Origin: JAJRZX01 sp964472295
GTDB lineage: Bacteria > Desulfobacterota > GWC2-55-46 > JADFVP01
Reading direction: 5' to 3'
NCBI GenBank assembly: GCA_964472295.1
Contig: CAYYJQ010000001.1
Span: 62,001-126,000 of the forward strand
Length of the DNA: 64,000 nt
The stretch's first letter is position 1. Every line of letters starts with the position of its first letter. Both the position numbers and the translations under genes were made by a program. Positions 42,228 to 51,779 of this stretch are shown here, piece after piece. The notes beneath the pieces are model-generated. The model saw only the letters and a list, made by a program, of their open reading frames with translations, ran no database searches and was not told where the DNA came from.

Positions 42228-43173
42228 GCCCGTGCTCCAGCGATGCGCCTTCGAGCATCCGCGCCACAAGTTCCCTGTAGGAGAGGCCCGCCTCCTGCGC
42301 GGCCATGGGCAGGAGGCTCCTCTCCGTAAGCCCGGGAGAGGTATTCACCTCAAGGACAAAGGGCCTGTTCTCATTATCCAGAATAATATCCACCCTTGCC
42401 GCCCCCCTGCACCCGAGGGCCTCATAGGCCTTTTTCGCGATAGACGAGACCTCTTTATTGAGGGTCTCGGGAAGGTCAGCGGGTACGGAAAACCTCGCTC
42501 CCCCTTTTGAGTACTTGGCCTCATAATCATATAGCGGCCCATCAATGAGTATCTCCACTACGGGAAAGACACTGCCATCGAAGATGGAGACGCTCACTTC
42601 CCTGCCCTCGATATACTCCTCTACGAGCACCTGGCCGCCAAAACCACGGGCAAAGTCCACGGCGCTCCTGAACTCACCGGGTCCGCCAACAAGGCTGAGC
42701 CCCAGGGTCGAGCCCCCTTCAGAAGGTTTCACCACAAGGGGAAACCTCATGCCCGCAACGTCCTCTACCGAACACGATGTACTGAAGGCCGGAGTTGGTA
42801 TGGAGTTCATAAGGAGCACCCTCTTTGTAATAATCTTGTCCATGGCAATGGCGCTCGCGAGCACCCCTGAGCCTGTATAGGGTATACCCATTACCTCGAG
42901 CCCGCCCTGCAACGAGCCGTCCTCACCCCAGCCGCCGTGCAGGGCTATGAAGGCCAGCTCAACGCCCTCTTCCCTCAGCCTCGTAAAGAGGTCGGTTCCA
43001 GCGTCTATTGAGACGGCGTCATAACCCTCGTCAGAGAGGGCCCTCAGCACCGAGGCCCCTGTGCGAAGTGAAATCTCCCTCTCGCTTGATACCCCTCCCA
43101 TGAGCACACCCACCTTCTTATCCATAAAGGCCCGTCCGATGCGCTTTCCTGCCTGAACACGCGCCTCAGTCAT
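42205..43173 (-). CDS. ddl: D-alanine--D-alanine ligase
   Basis: The ATP-grasp protein has 322 residues from ATG at 43173, which overlaps the murB stop by eight bases. Motifs include KVGVLMGGVSSEREISL, FIALHGGWGEDG, VVKPSEGGSTLG, and FVLEVNTSPGLT with metal-binding Glu and Asn. It makes the D-Ala-D-Ala dipeptide used by MurF. An ATG at 43125 (MDKKVGVLMGG) is closer to the family N-terminus and may be the real start; a TTG at 43182 is less likely. Confidence 0.95.
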   Translation of the reverse strand: MTEARVQAGKRIGRAFMDKKVGVLMGGVSSEREISLRTGASVLRALSDEGYDAVSIDAGTDLFTRLREEGVELAFIALHGGWGEDGSLQGGLEVMGIPYTGSGVLASAIAMDKIITKRVLLMNSIPTPAFSTSCSVEDVAGMRFPLVVKPSEGGSTLGLSLVGGPGEFRSAVDFARGFGGQVLVEEYIEGREVSVSIFDGSVFPVVEILIDGPLYDYEAKYSKGGARFSVPADLPETLNKEVSSIAKKAYEALGCRGAARVDIILDNENRPFVLEVNTSPGLTERSLLPMAAQEAGLSYRELVARMLEGASLEHGHDKEGCK

Positions 43174-44095
43174 CTTCGCCAACTACCTCTACCTCGGGTT
43201 CAAGGAGCACTCCGAACCTGCTATAGACGCTATCGCGGACAGCGGCCATGAGAGTAAGCACATCCACTGCCCTTGCCCCATTGCTATTGACAATGTAGTT
43301 GGCGTGCACGGTTGATACGGCGGCCCCTCCCTCTGTCATGCCCTTGAGCCCCGCCTCCTCGATGAGCCTTCCGGCAAAATCGCCCTCAGGGTTCTTGAAT
43401 ATGGAGCCAGCGTTGGCAGGGAGGCCAGGGGCCGTGGCCTTTCTCTTCTCAACAAAGCCTTTTATCCTCTCCCTTATCCTCTCGGGGCTGTCCTTGTGAA
43501 GGCGTACATGCACCCTTGTAACCACCACGTCCCGGCCAATCTTCGAGGACCTGTAAGAGAGACCCATATCACCTGCGGGGATAAACCGCTTCGCCCCTTT
43601 TCTGCTCATCACCTCCACGCCGTCCATGACTGAACTCATATCACTGCCATAGGCCCCGGCGTTCATGACCGCGGCCCCGCCCATGGAGCCTGGAATGGAA
43701 CATGCGAACTCCATGCCCGCGAAACCCTTCTCAGCGGCCTCGGCGACAAAGGCGGCGATATTGACTCCAGAACCAACAACAGAGGTTGCCTTCTCTTCAT
43801 TCCAGATAGTGTCCTTGAGGCCCTCTCTCATGTTTATCACTATGCCTCGAACCCCTCCGTCACGGACAAGAAGGTTTGTGCCCATGGCCATGATGAAAAA
43901 GGGGAACTTTCTTGATATGGCGAAGTGCAGTATCTCCTTCAAGTCCGCCTCGTCCAGCGGAAAGGCCATTACGTCGGCAGGACCGCCTATGCCAAAGGAG
44001 GTATACTCACTCATTGGGACATTGAAGAGTATCTTCCCCTTGAAACGCTCCACAAAGATGAGCGGATACTGATGTGAGAGGTTCTGTTTCTTCAT
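43166..44095 (-). CDS. murB: UDP-N-acetylenolpyruvoylglucosamine reductase
   Basis: The protein has 309 residues. FAD-binding segments YTSFGIGGPADVMAFP and MGTNLLVRDGGVRGIVI, the IPGSMGGAAVMNAGAYG block and NAGSIFKNPEGDFAGRLIE with the catalytic Ser region are clear. The length and the missing extra loop fit type II MurB. It reduces the enolpyruvyl product to UDP-MurNAc with NADPH. Its ATG directly follows the murC stop (TGAATG). Confidence 0.97.
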   Translation of the reverse strand: MKKQNLSHQYPLIFVERFKGKILFNVPMSEYTSFGIGGPADVMAFPLDEADLKEILHFAISRKFPFFIMAMGTNLLVRDGGVRGIVINMREGLKDTIWNEEKATSVVGSGVNIAAFVAEAAEKGFAGMEFACSIPGSMGGAAVMNAGAYGSDMSSVMDGVEVMSRKGAKRFIPAGDMGLSYRSSKIGRDVVVTRVHVRLHKDSPERIRERIKGFVEKRKATAPGLPANAGSIFKNPEGDFAGRLIEEAGLKGMTEGGAAVSTVHANYIVNSNGARAVDVLTLMAAVRDSVYSRFGVLLEPEVEVVGEDD

Positions 44096-45499
44096 TCAGA
44101 GCGCCTTGAGATTTTTTGTGCCTTCTTCCTTCTTGAGGAGTTCAAGGAGCGCCACACCCGCCTTCCAGACGTCTCCCGCCCCCAGTGTTATGACAAGGTC
44201 TCCGCCACGGACAAGGCCCTTAAGGTGGGCGGGCACGTCCTCTATATTCTTTATATAGGTCACGTCCTTGTGGCCGTGTTCCTTTATGGCGCCGCAGAGC
44301 GCCATGCCGTCAACTCCCTCAATGGGTTCTTCACACGCGGCGTAGATGTCCGTGACAATCAGGGTATCCACGTCATTGAAGGCCGAGAGAAAGTCGTTGA
44401 AGAGGTCTGCTGTCCTCGAAAACCTGTGGGGCTGGAATACGGCTACTATCCTCTTCTTGAAACTCTGCTTCGCCCCGGCGAGCACGGCCTTTATCTCCTC
44501 GGGGTGGTGTCCGTAGTCGTCTATTACAGTGACGCCGCCCGCCGAGCCCCGCACATGGAATCTTCTTTCCACGCCGGCAAAGGACTCAAGCCCTTTTTTT
44601 ACGCCCTCAAAGCCTGTTCCAAGCTCAAGGGCCACCGCGGCCGCGGCAAGGGCGTTCTGCACATTGTGCCTGCCAGGGAGCCTCATGGTGATACTGCCCA
44701 TCATGGCGCCAGAGACATAGAGGTCAAAGGTGGTCTCCATGCCCTTGTAGACAATATTGGCCCCATGCACATCGGCCTGCGCCGCGAGCCCGTAGGTAAG
44801 AAAACGCCTTGTAACGTGGGGCAGAAGCCCCTGTATGGCCGGGTGGTCAAGACAGAGTATGGCGCAACCATAAAAAGGGACCTTGTTCATGAAACCAAGA
44901 TATGCCTCGAAGACCTCGTCCATGGAGGCGTAATGGTTCATGTGCTCGCGGTCTATGTTTGTCACAACAGCGATGGTGGGCGAGAGTTTGAGGAAACTCC
45001 CATCAGACTCGTCGGCCTCGGCCACAAGGATGTCTCCCTTTCCAAGACGGGCATTCGCGCCAAGGCTGTTGAGCTTTCCGCCTGTCACCACCGTGGGGTC
45101 AAGGCCCGAGGCGGCCAGTATGGAGGCCACAAGGGACGTTGTCGTGGTCTTGCCGTGCGTGCCCGCGATGGCTATGCCATACTTCATGCGCATGAGTTCG
45201 GCGAGCATCTCGGCCCTCGGTATAATGGGTATCTTGGCCGTTGCCGCCGCCGTGAGCTCGATATTATCGGGCCTCACAGCCGAGGAATAGACCACGCACT
45301 GGGCCCCGCGTATGTTCTCTTCACCGTGCCCTATATGTATGGAGGCCCCGAGTCCCTCGAGCCTCTTTATGGTGGCCGAGCGCGCGATGTCCGAGCCCGA
45401 TACCTCGTAACCAAGGTTCAGAAGGACCTCTGCTATGCCGTTCATGCCAGACCCGCCTATGCCCACGAAATGAATCCTCTTTATCCTTCCCCTGTACAT
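44096..45499 (-). CDS. murC: UDP-N-acetylmuramate--L-alanine ligase
   Basis: From ATG at 45499 (AGAGG upstream) the protein has 467 residues; an upstream TTG frame was rejected. The Rossmann start IHFVGIGGSGMNGIAEVL, the ATP loop IAGTHGKTTTTS and VAEADESDGSFL are diagnostic. It adds L-Ala to UDP-MurNAc, the first peptide step. It sits between murG and murB. Confidence 0.97.
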   Translation of the reverse strand: MYRGRIKRIHFVGIGGSGMNGIAEVLLNLGYEVSGSDIARSATIKRLEGLGASIHIGHGEENIRGAQCVVYSSAVRPDNIELTAAATAKIPIIPRAEMLAELMRMKYGIAIAGTHGKTTTTSLVASILAASGLDPTVVTGGKLNSLGANARLGKGDILVAEADESDGSFLKLSPTIAVVTNIDREHMNHYASMDEVFEAYLGFMNKVPFYGCAILCLDHPAIQGLLPHVTRRFLTYGLAAQADVHGANIVYKGMETTFDLYVSGAMMGSITMRLPGRHNVQNALAAAAVALELGTGFEGVKKGLESFAGVERRFHVRGSAGGVTVIDDYGHHPEEIKAVLAGAKQSFKKRIVAVFQPHRFSRTADLFNDFLSAFNDVDTLIVTDIYAACEEPIEGVDGMALCGAIKEHGHKDVTYIKNIEDVPAHLKGLVRGGDLVITLGAGDVWKAGVALLELLKKEEGTKNLKAL

Positions 45500-45556
45500 G
45501 CTCTTCGCCTCTTTTAGATTGGGGAACCCCTGAAAAATCAAGAAGTTCCTTAAGGG

Positions 45557-46696
45557 TTACGTTGCCGCGGTGACCTGAACCTCGCCCTTCATTTTCAGAA
45601 GGTTCATGAAGTCATCGACTATTACCGCCGCCGCCTCGGGCCTCCCGAGGGCGCGCGCCTTCTTTCTCGTCTTCTCGAGCCTCCCGGGGTCTTCATAGAA
45701 CTGCCTGATGCTCTCGGCGAGAGACCTGCCCGTGAGTTTTTCCTGCGGTATCATCACCGCGGCCCCGCCGTCCACCATGCACCTCGCGTTCACCTCCTGG
45801 TGGTTGTCCGAGGCGAATGGATAGGGCACGAGTATTGAGACAAGGCCAAATGCCGCTATCTCGGCCATGGACGTTGCCCCTGCCCTGCATATGACAAGGT
45901 CCGCCGAGGCATAGGCGTCGGCCATGAAGTCTATGAATTTGTAGAGCCGCACCTTGAGTTTCTTTCTCTCGTAGGACTCCTTTACAAAGCCATATCCCTG
46001 CTCTCCAGTCTGGTGTATGACATCAAGGTCCTTCCATATATCCGTAAGATACTCCGTGGCGTCGAGAAAGGCCGCGTTTATTGCTGTTGCGCCCTGGCTC
46101 CCGCCAAAGACGAGTATGGTAAAGGGCCTCTTTCCCCTCGCCTTCCCTGTCCCGTGGTCCATGGCGGCGGCCTTCTTGATTATCTCCCGCCTCATTGGGT
46201 TGCCGGCAAGGAGTACCTTTCCGGGAGGGAAAAACCTCCCTGCCTCGGGAAAGGCCGTGTAGACCCTCCCGACCACGCGGCCAAGGAGCCTGTTGGTAAG
46301 CCCGGCAAGTGCGTTCTGCTCCATGATGGCCGTCTTTATTCCAAGGAGCCTTGCCGCAAGGACCACGGGCGCCGAGGAATAGGCCCCTGAGCCTATTACG
46401 CCGTCAGGCCGTATTTTCCGAAGCATCTTCAGGGCCCTTACAGTGGCTGTCACCACCTTTATTACTGCCCTCACCCTCTTTATGCCATGGCCGCCCTTCA
46501 GGCCCTCCACATCAAGGAGTGTAAGGTGATAGCCATATCCCGGCACTATCTTCTCCTCGAGCCCGCCCCTTACGCCCACGAACTCCACCTCCACAGAGGA
46601 ATCGCGTCTCCTGAATTCCTCGGCAAGGGCTATGGCGGGGAAAAGATGCCCGCCCGTGCCTCCTCCTGCCATTACAAACTTCAATACAGCCCCCAT
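45557..46696 (-). CDS. murG: UDP-GlcNAc--lipid I N-acetylglucosamine transferase
   Basis: The protein has 379 residues. The N-terminal G-loop MAGGGTGGHLFPAIALAEE and the second GGSQGA loop (LVFGGSQGATAIN) are typical, as is CRAGATSMAEIAAFG in the sugar-nucleotide site. It converts lipid I to lipid II at the inner membrane. It starts 13 bases after ftsW. Confidence 0.97.
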   Translation of the reverse strand: MGAVLKFVMAGGGTGGHLFPAIALAEEFRRRDSSVEVEFVGVRGGLEEKIVPGYGYHLTLLDVEGLKGGHGIKRVRAVIKVVTATVRALKMLRKIRPDGVIGSGAYSSAPVVLAARLLGIKTAIMEQNALAGLTNRLLGRVVGRVYTAFPEAGRFFPPGKVLLAGNPMRREIIKKAAAMDHGTGKARGKRPFTILVFGGSQGATAINAAFLDATEYLTDIWKDLDVIHQTGEQGYGFVKESYERKKLKVRLYKFIDFMADAYASADLVICRAGATSMAEIAAFGLVSILVPYPFASDNHQEVNARCMVDGGAAVMIPQEKLTGRSLAESIRQFYEDPGRLEKTRKKARALGRPEAAAVIVDDFMNLLKMKGEVQVTAAT

Positions 46697-46709
46697 GCAA
46701 GCGTATAGG

Positions 46710-47822
46710 TCATGAAGAAGCCTCGTTCTGAAGTATGTAGATATTCAAGAGTATTCCCACTGCTATCATATTTATTACAAGGGAAGTGCCGCCGTAACTT
46801 ATAAATGGAAGGGTCAGGCCCTTTGGCGGCAGAAGCCCCATGACAACGGCCATGTTCACCGCGGCCTGCATGGCCACCATAATCGTAAGCCCCAGCGCGA
46901 GGTAGGCACCGAAGAGGTCCTTTGCCTTGAGCGCTATCTTTACGCCGGAGATAAGAAAGACAACGTAAAATAAAATTACGAGCCCCACGCCCACAAGGCC
47001 CAGTTCCTCTCCTATGACGGAGAGTATGAAGTCTGTATGGGCCTCGGGAAGATAGAAGAGTTTCTGCATGCCCTCTCCAAGCCCCACGCCCGTAACCCCT
47101 CCGGAGCCAAAGGCGATAAAGGACTGCACCATCTGAAAACCCGCTCCCCGGGCGTCCTTCCATGGATCAAGAAAGACCATTATCCTCCTACCCATGTAGG
47201 CGTACCTCGTTATTACGATGTACACAAGGGGCAGGACTGGAATAAAGAGTCCCAGGAGGTATCGCAGTCTTACCCCCCCGATGAAGCACATGGTAAAGAC
47301 CAGGGCCGAGAGGGTAAGAGAGGTCCCAAGGTCAGGCTCCATAAGCACGAGGAGGATAATAAGGCCGGGGATAATGATATTCGGGAGAAAGCCAAAGTAA
47401 AAATCCTTTATCTTCTCTACCCTCTTCGATAAGGAGTAGGCAAGAAAAACGACAACGGCAAGCTTGGCGGGCTCTGATGGCTGGAAGGCAAGGGGCCCGA
47501 GATGCACCCACCGCCTCGCGCCGCCCGCGCGAAAGCCTATGCCCGGCACATATATAAGGACAAGGAGGGCCGCCGCGATGATGAGAAGCGGGTACACGAG
47601 TTTGCCATAGAGCGTATAGGGTATGCGCGAGGCCGCAAGAAAGAGCACGAGCCCTGTGAAGGCGTAGACAAGGTGCTTCTTCATGAAGAAAAACTCATCT
47701 CCAAAGCGGTTCATGGCCACGATGTAACTCGTGGAATAGACCATGACCACGCCCATTACGAGGAGCGCAAGGGCCGAGAGTATGAGAAACCTGTCTGTGT
47801 CCGTTCTTCTTAGTATGGCCAT
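46710..47822 (-). CDS. ftsW: SEDS-family peptidoglycan polymerase FtsW
   Basis: From ATG at 47822 the protein has 370 residues; the longer frame runs into murD. About ten membrane segments are seen. SEDS motifs include RRWVHLGPLAFQPSEPAKLA, MEPDLGTSL and LPFISYGGTSLVINM. FtsW polymerises lipid II in the division septum with FtsI, encoded upstream in this cluster. Confidence 0.96.
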   Translation of the reverse strand: MAILRRTDTDRFLILSALALLVMGVVMVYSTSYIVAMNRFGDEFFFMKKHLVYAFTGLVLFLAASRIPYTLYGKLVYPLLIIAAALLVLIYVPGIGFRAGGARRWVHLGPLAFQPSEPAKLAVVVFLAYSLSKRVEKIKDFYFGFLPNIIIPGLIILLVLMEPDLGTSLTLSALVFTMCFIGGVRLRYLLGLFIPVLPLVYIVITRYAYMGRRIMVFLDPWKDARGAGFQMVQSFIAFGSGGVTGVGLGEGMQKLFYLPEAHTDFILSVIGEELGLVGVGLVILFYVVFLISGVKIALKAKDLFGAYLALGLTIMVAMQAAVNMAVVMGLLPPKGLTLPFISYGGTSLVINMIAVGILLNIYILQNEASS

Positions 47823-47854
47823 AATATTCTTTTCCGGCTCAGCACCTTTTATGT

Positions 47855-49261
47855 TTATAAGGCCCGCACAAGGTCGCTGAAGCACTCGCCCCGCTCCTTG
47901 AAGTCGCGGAACATGTCAAAACTCGAGCACGCAGGCGACAAGAGCACCGTATCCCCTGCCTCGGCCTCGCTGGCCGCCATGCGCACCGCCTCTTCCATGG
48001 AAGAGGCCCTCTTCACTTCCACTATCCCTTTAAAGGCCTCTTCAAGCCTCTCTCCCGCCTCGCCAAGGGCGATAAGGAGCCTTAGTTTCCTGGCCGCCTC
48101 GGGGTAGAGCACTGCATAATCACCGCCCTTGTCCCTGCCCCCTGCTATGAGGATTACAGGCGCCGGAGTGCCTTCAAGGGCTTTTTGAAGGGCCCCTGTG
48201 TTCGTGCCCTTGGAGTCGTTGACATAGCGCACGCCCCGTACTTCCCGCACAAGTTCCATCCTGTACCTGAGGCCCCTGAAGGCCTTGAAGCCGGAGATGA
48301 CATCGTCTTTTCTTACGCCAGAGAGCCTGAGCGCCCCTATGGCGGCCATGGCGTTCTCCATATTGTGCCCGCCGCGAAGCCCGGGCCAGTCCATGGCGTA
48401 TGACTCCACAACGCCGTTATGGGCAAAGAATATCTCCCCTCCCTCATGCCATAGACCGGTGCGTACCGCCCCCTCGCAGGCAAATGGCACCCGCTCGCCC
48501 CCGCCCCTGCCCACGCCCCGGAGCATCTCTTCTCTTATGAGGGGGTCTGCGGCGTTTACCACGGCATAGTCACCCTCTACCTGATTATCAAAGAGCCTGA
48601 GCTTCACAGAGGCGTACTCCTCGAAACCGCTGTATCTATCGAGGTGGTCGTCGGTAATGTTAAGGAGCAGTGCAATATGGGGGCTGAATTCCTCTATTGT
48701 CTCAAGTTGAAAACTGCTCACCTCAAGTACGCAGAGCTTCGCCGGGTCCTCGTCCAGAAAATAATCAAGGGCAGGGGTCCCGATGTTGCCCCCTACAAAG
48801 ACGCTCATGCCGGCCCTTTTCATGACCTCACCTATAAGAGTAGTAACAGTGCTCTTGCCGTTTGTCCCGGCAACGGCTATTATGGGCACACTTATAAAGC
48901 GGGCGGCAAGCTCAAGGGCGCCTATTACCTCTATGCCCTCTCTCCTTGCCTCCTCAAGAAAGGGCGCCCTTGCGGGCACGCCCGGGCTTATTACAACAAG
49001 GTCGGCCCTGGTGACATCTTCAACTCCAGTGGTCCCGGCCTTTATGACGGCCCCCTCTGCCCTTAGTTCGTCCATGTCCCCAAGGTCAGCCTCGCCGCGC
49101 GTGTCAGTGGCCGTCACGGTAGCGCCGCTTTGAAGAAGAAACCTTGCCGCCGAACGCCCCGTAACACCGAGCCCCACTACAAGTACGCGCCTTCTTGAAA
49201 GGGCTTCGCGCGGGTCCGCGCCCCCTTGCCGCGCTCTTTTCTCTTCCATCTCAACGGCCAT
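47855..49261 (-). CDS. murD: UDP-MurNAc-L-alanine--D-glutamate ligase
   Basis: From ATG at 49261, which has GGAG eight bases upstream (another ATG at 49267 is too close to it), the protein has 468 residues. VLVVGLGVTGRSAARFL, the ATP loop VAGTNGKSTVTTLIG and VNDSKGTNTGAL are characteristic. It adds D-Glu to UDP-MurNAc-L-Ala. It follows mraY and precedes ftsW. Confidence 0.97.
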   Translation of the reverse strand: MAVEMEEKRARQGGADPREALSRRRVLVVGLGVTGRSAARFLLQSGATVTATDTRGEADLGDMDELRAEGAVIKAGTTGVEDVTRADLVVISPGVPARAPFLEEARREGIEVIGALELAARFISVPIIAVAGTNGKSTVTTLIGEVMKRAGMSVFVGGNIGTPALDYFLDEDPAKLCVLEVSSFQLETIEEFSPHIALLLNITDDHLDRYSGFEEYASVKLRLFDNQVEGDYAVVNAADPLIREEMLRGVGRGGGERVPFACEGAVRTGLWHEGGEIFFAHNGVVESYAMDWPGLRGGHNMENAMAAIGALRLSGVRKDDVISGFKAFRGLRYRMELVREVRGVRYVNDSKGTNTGALQKALEGTPAPVILIAGGRDKGGDYAVLYPEAARKLRLLIALGEAGERLEEAFKGIVEVKRASSMEEAVRMAASEAEAGDTVLLSPACSSFDMFRDFKERGECFSDLVRAL

Positions 49262-49280
49262 GTTCATTGCTCCTGCGCCC

Positions 49281-50354
49281 CTACCTTATCTTCAGAGTAC
49301 TTACAGCTATAAGCGCCAGTATTATTGAAATAATCCAGAACCTTACGATTATCTTCGGCTCTGCCCAGCCCTTGAGTTCATAATGGTGATGAATGGGGGC
49401 CATGGCAAAGACGCGCTTTCCCGTTAATTTAAAGGAGCCCACCTGAAACATCACGGAGAGGGCCTCGACCACGAATATCCCGCCGACGATAAGGAGGAGT
49501 GCCTCCTGCTTGGTCATGACGGCTATGGTCCCAAGGGCCCCGCCAAGGGAGAGCGAGCCCACGTCCCCCATGAAGACCTGCGCCGGGTATGTATTGAACC
49601 AGAGGAAACCAAGACTTGCCCCAACCACGGCCCCGGCAAAGACCGTTACCTCCGCCGCGTTGGCTACGTGGAGGATATGAAGGTATGAGGCTATCTTCAC
49701 ATGGCCCGTCACATAGGCAAGGAGCATGTAAGTGCCCATGGAAATTATCATGGGGCCTATGGCGAGCCCGTCAAGGCCGTCCGTAAGGTTAACGGCGTTC
49801 GAGGAGCCCACAATCACGAGCATTACAAAGGGCACGTAGAGGAACTTAAGGTCAAAGGCCACGTCCTTGAAGAAGGGTATGGTCACCACTGTGTCAAAAC
49901 CCGCGCCATAGAGGAAGAGGGCCGCCACAAGGGCCACCACCATCTGAAGGCCAAGTTTCGAGGCCGCGCTTAGCCCCTTCTTGTCCCTCTTTCTTACCTT
50001 CTTCACGTCATCCACAAGGCCGATGATACCCATGCCCATTGTGACGAAGAGGAGGAGCCAGACAAAGGAATCAGAGAAGTTCCCCCAGAGGGCCACGGAA
50101 AAGAAGACCACTGTGAGGATTATGGCGCCGCCCATTGTGGGCGTCCCCTCCTTCACGGCATGTGTCGGCGGGCCGTCGCTCCTTACCACCTCCTGTGCCT
50201 TCAGCATCTTGAGTTTCCTTATAAGGTATGGCCCCATCACAAAGCTCAGGACCAGCGATGTAACCGCCGCGTATATGGTCCTGAACGTAATGTACTGAAA
50301 GACGTTGAAGATCGTATGGTACTTTGCGAGGGGAAATAAAAAGTAATAGAACAT
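49281..50354 (-). CDS. mraY: Phospho-N-acetylmuramoyl-pentapeptide transferase
   Basis: The protein has 357 residues with about ten membrane segments. The catalytic motif NAVNLTDGLDGLAIGP, the MGDVGSLSLGGALG block and the HHHYELKGW segment near the C-terminus identify MraY. It moves phospho-MurNAc-pentapeptide to undecaprenyl phosphate, making lipid I. It starts seven bases after the murF stop. Confidence 0.97.
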   Translation of the reverse strand: MFYYFLFPLAKYHTIFNVFQYITFRTIYAAVTSLVLSFVMGPYLIRKLKMLKAQEVVRSDGPPTHAVKEGTPTMGGAIILTVVFFSVALWGNFSDSFVWLLLFVTMGMGIIGLVDDVKKVRKRDKKGLSAASKLGLQMVVALVAALFLYGAGFDTVVTIPFFKDVAFDLKFLYVPFVMLVIVGSSNAVNLTDGLDGLAIGPMIISMGTYMLLAYVTGHVKIASYLHILHVANAAEVTVFAGAVVGASLGFLWFNTYPAQVFMGDVGSLSLGGALGTIAVMTKQEALLLIVGGIFVVEALSVMFQVGSFKLTGKRVFAMAPIHHHYELKGWAEPKIIVRFWIISIILALIAVSTLKIR

Positions 50355-50360
50355 CTTCTC

Positions 50361-51779
50361 TTAACCACATGCCTCGCGAGAGGCACCCCCTCTGCTCTTA
50401 AGTCCTTCAGTAATTAACTCAAGCCCCGCAGCCCTCGAAGCCTTTACAAGGACCACGTCACCATCCTGTAATATCTCGCCGGAGAGCGCACCGAGGGCCG
50501 CTGTTTTATCCTCGAATACAAATACCCGCCCCTCGGGAGCGCCGCCTTCCACCGCCCCGCTGGCTACCTCGGCGGCCATGGCGCCCACGGCCACTATAAT
50601 ATCCACGCCAAGGGACGCGGCGCGTCTTCCCGCCTCGACATGGGCCTCCTTTGCGCCCCTGCCAAGTTCATGCATATCACCTATGACGGCGACCTTTCTT
50701 CCCTCTGTATCCTTCAAGGTCTCAAGGGCCGCAAGGAGAGAATCAGGGTTGGCGTTGTAAGTATCGTCAAGGAGGGTTATCCAGCCAAGCCTTGTGACCT
50801 CCATCCTCCGGCCAAGCCCCCTGTAGGCCCCAAGTCCCTCGCGTATGTCATCAAGATACACACCAAGGGGGAGCACGGCGGCTATGGCGGCAAGGGCGTT
50901 CTCTACATTGAAGAGCCCCGGAACCCCGAGTTCGACATCGAATATCTGGCCCCTTACATCAAGGGTCATGCAGACGCCGCCAAGCCTTCCGAGGCTTCTA
51001 CTGTCAACGAGGCGGACATCGGCCATCCTGCCGGTGCTGAAGGTCACGCACCTCGCCGCCTGAGTGGTCTCGGCCCCAAGCCCCGCGGCCTTCACCGCAA
51101 GGGGATCGTCAAGGTTGACCGCCTTTACGCACCCTGGGCCTGCCTCTGTATAAAGGAGACCTTTTTCATGGGCGATTTCATTAATATCCTTAAAATTCTC
51201 GAGGTGCGCCCTCCTGATATTGGTAAGGAGGGCCACGTCCGGGGCGGCTATTTCCACAAGGCGCTCCATCTCTCCCGGCTCGCTTATGCCGAGCTCTACC
51301 ACGGCGGCGCTGTGCCAGCCCCTTAGCCCCGTAAGGGTAAGGGGAAGACCTATGAGGTTATTCCTGTTGCCCTCTGTCTTGAGTGTGGAACGGTCCCGCG
51401 ATAGTATGGCGGCTATCATCTCCTTGGTCGTGGTTTTTCCAGTGCTGCCCCCAACGGCTACAAGGGGTGTCCTGTAGCGTCTTCTCATAAAGGCGCCGAG
51501 GGCGCCGAGGGCACGGACCGTATCCTCGACCTCGATGACGCAGGCGCCGCCCTCATACCCTGCCGCCGCGCCCCTTGAGGCTACGACTCCAACGGCCCCT
51601 TTCTTGATGGCCTCTCCTATGAACTCATTACCATCGAAACGCGGCCCCTTGATGGCGAAGAAGACCTCACCCTCTTTTATGGTGCGCGTGTCAATGGAGA
51701 CACCGCTTGCCTCGATATTTCCGCACGCCACAGGCCCCTTCCCCGAGGCGGCCTCTACTATATCGCTGAGTTTAATCAA
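50361..51779 (-). CDS. murF: UDP-MurNAc-tripeptide--D-Ala-D-Ala ligase
   Basis: The protein has 472 residues. The ATP loop GGSTGKTTTKEMIAA, GISEPGEMERLVEIAAPDVA and LDDTYNANPDSLLAAL are typical. It joins the D-Ala-D-Ala made by Ddl to the tripeptide. The start is TTG at 51779, which shares TTGA with the murE stop; this tight overlap supports a non-ATG start and coupled translation. Confidence 0.96.
   Translation of the reverse strand: MIKLSDIVEAASGKGPVACGNIEASGVSIDTRTIKEGEVFFAIKGPRFDGNEFIGEAIKKGAVGVVASRGAAAGYEGGACVIEVEDTVRALGALGAFMRRRYRTPLVAVGGSTGKTTTKEMIAAILSRDRSTLKTEGNRNNLIGLPLTLTGLRGWHSAAVVELGISEPGEMERLVEIAAPDVALLTNIRRAHLENFKDINEIAHEKGLLYTEAGPGCVKAVNLDDPLAVKAAGLGAETTQAARCVTFSTGRMADVRLVDSRSLGRLGGVCMTLDVRGQIFDVELGVPGLFNVENALAAIAAVLPLGVYLDDIREGLGAYRGLGRRMEVTRLGWITLLDDTYNANPDSLLAALETLKDTEGRKVAVIGDMHELGRGAKEAHVEAGRRAASLGVDIIVAVGAMAAEVASGAVEGGAPEGRVFVFEDKTAALGALSGEILQDGDVVLVKASRAAGLELITEGLKSRGGASREACG

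Noticed and set aside
44225..45517. 430-codon plus-strand frame opposite murC
   Set aside because: Shadow of murC, whose ATP loop and other motifs are on the minus strand.
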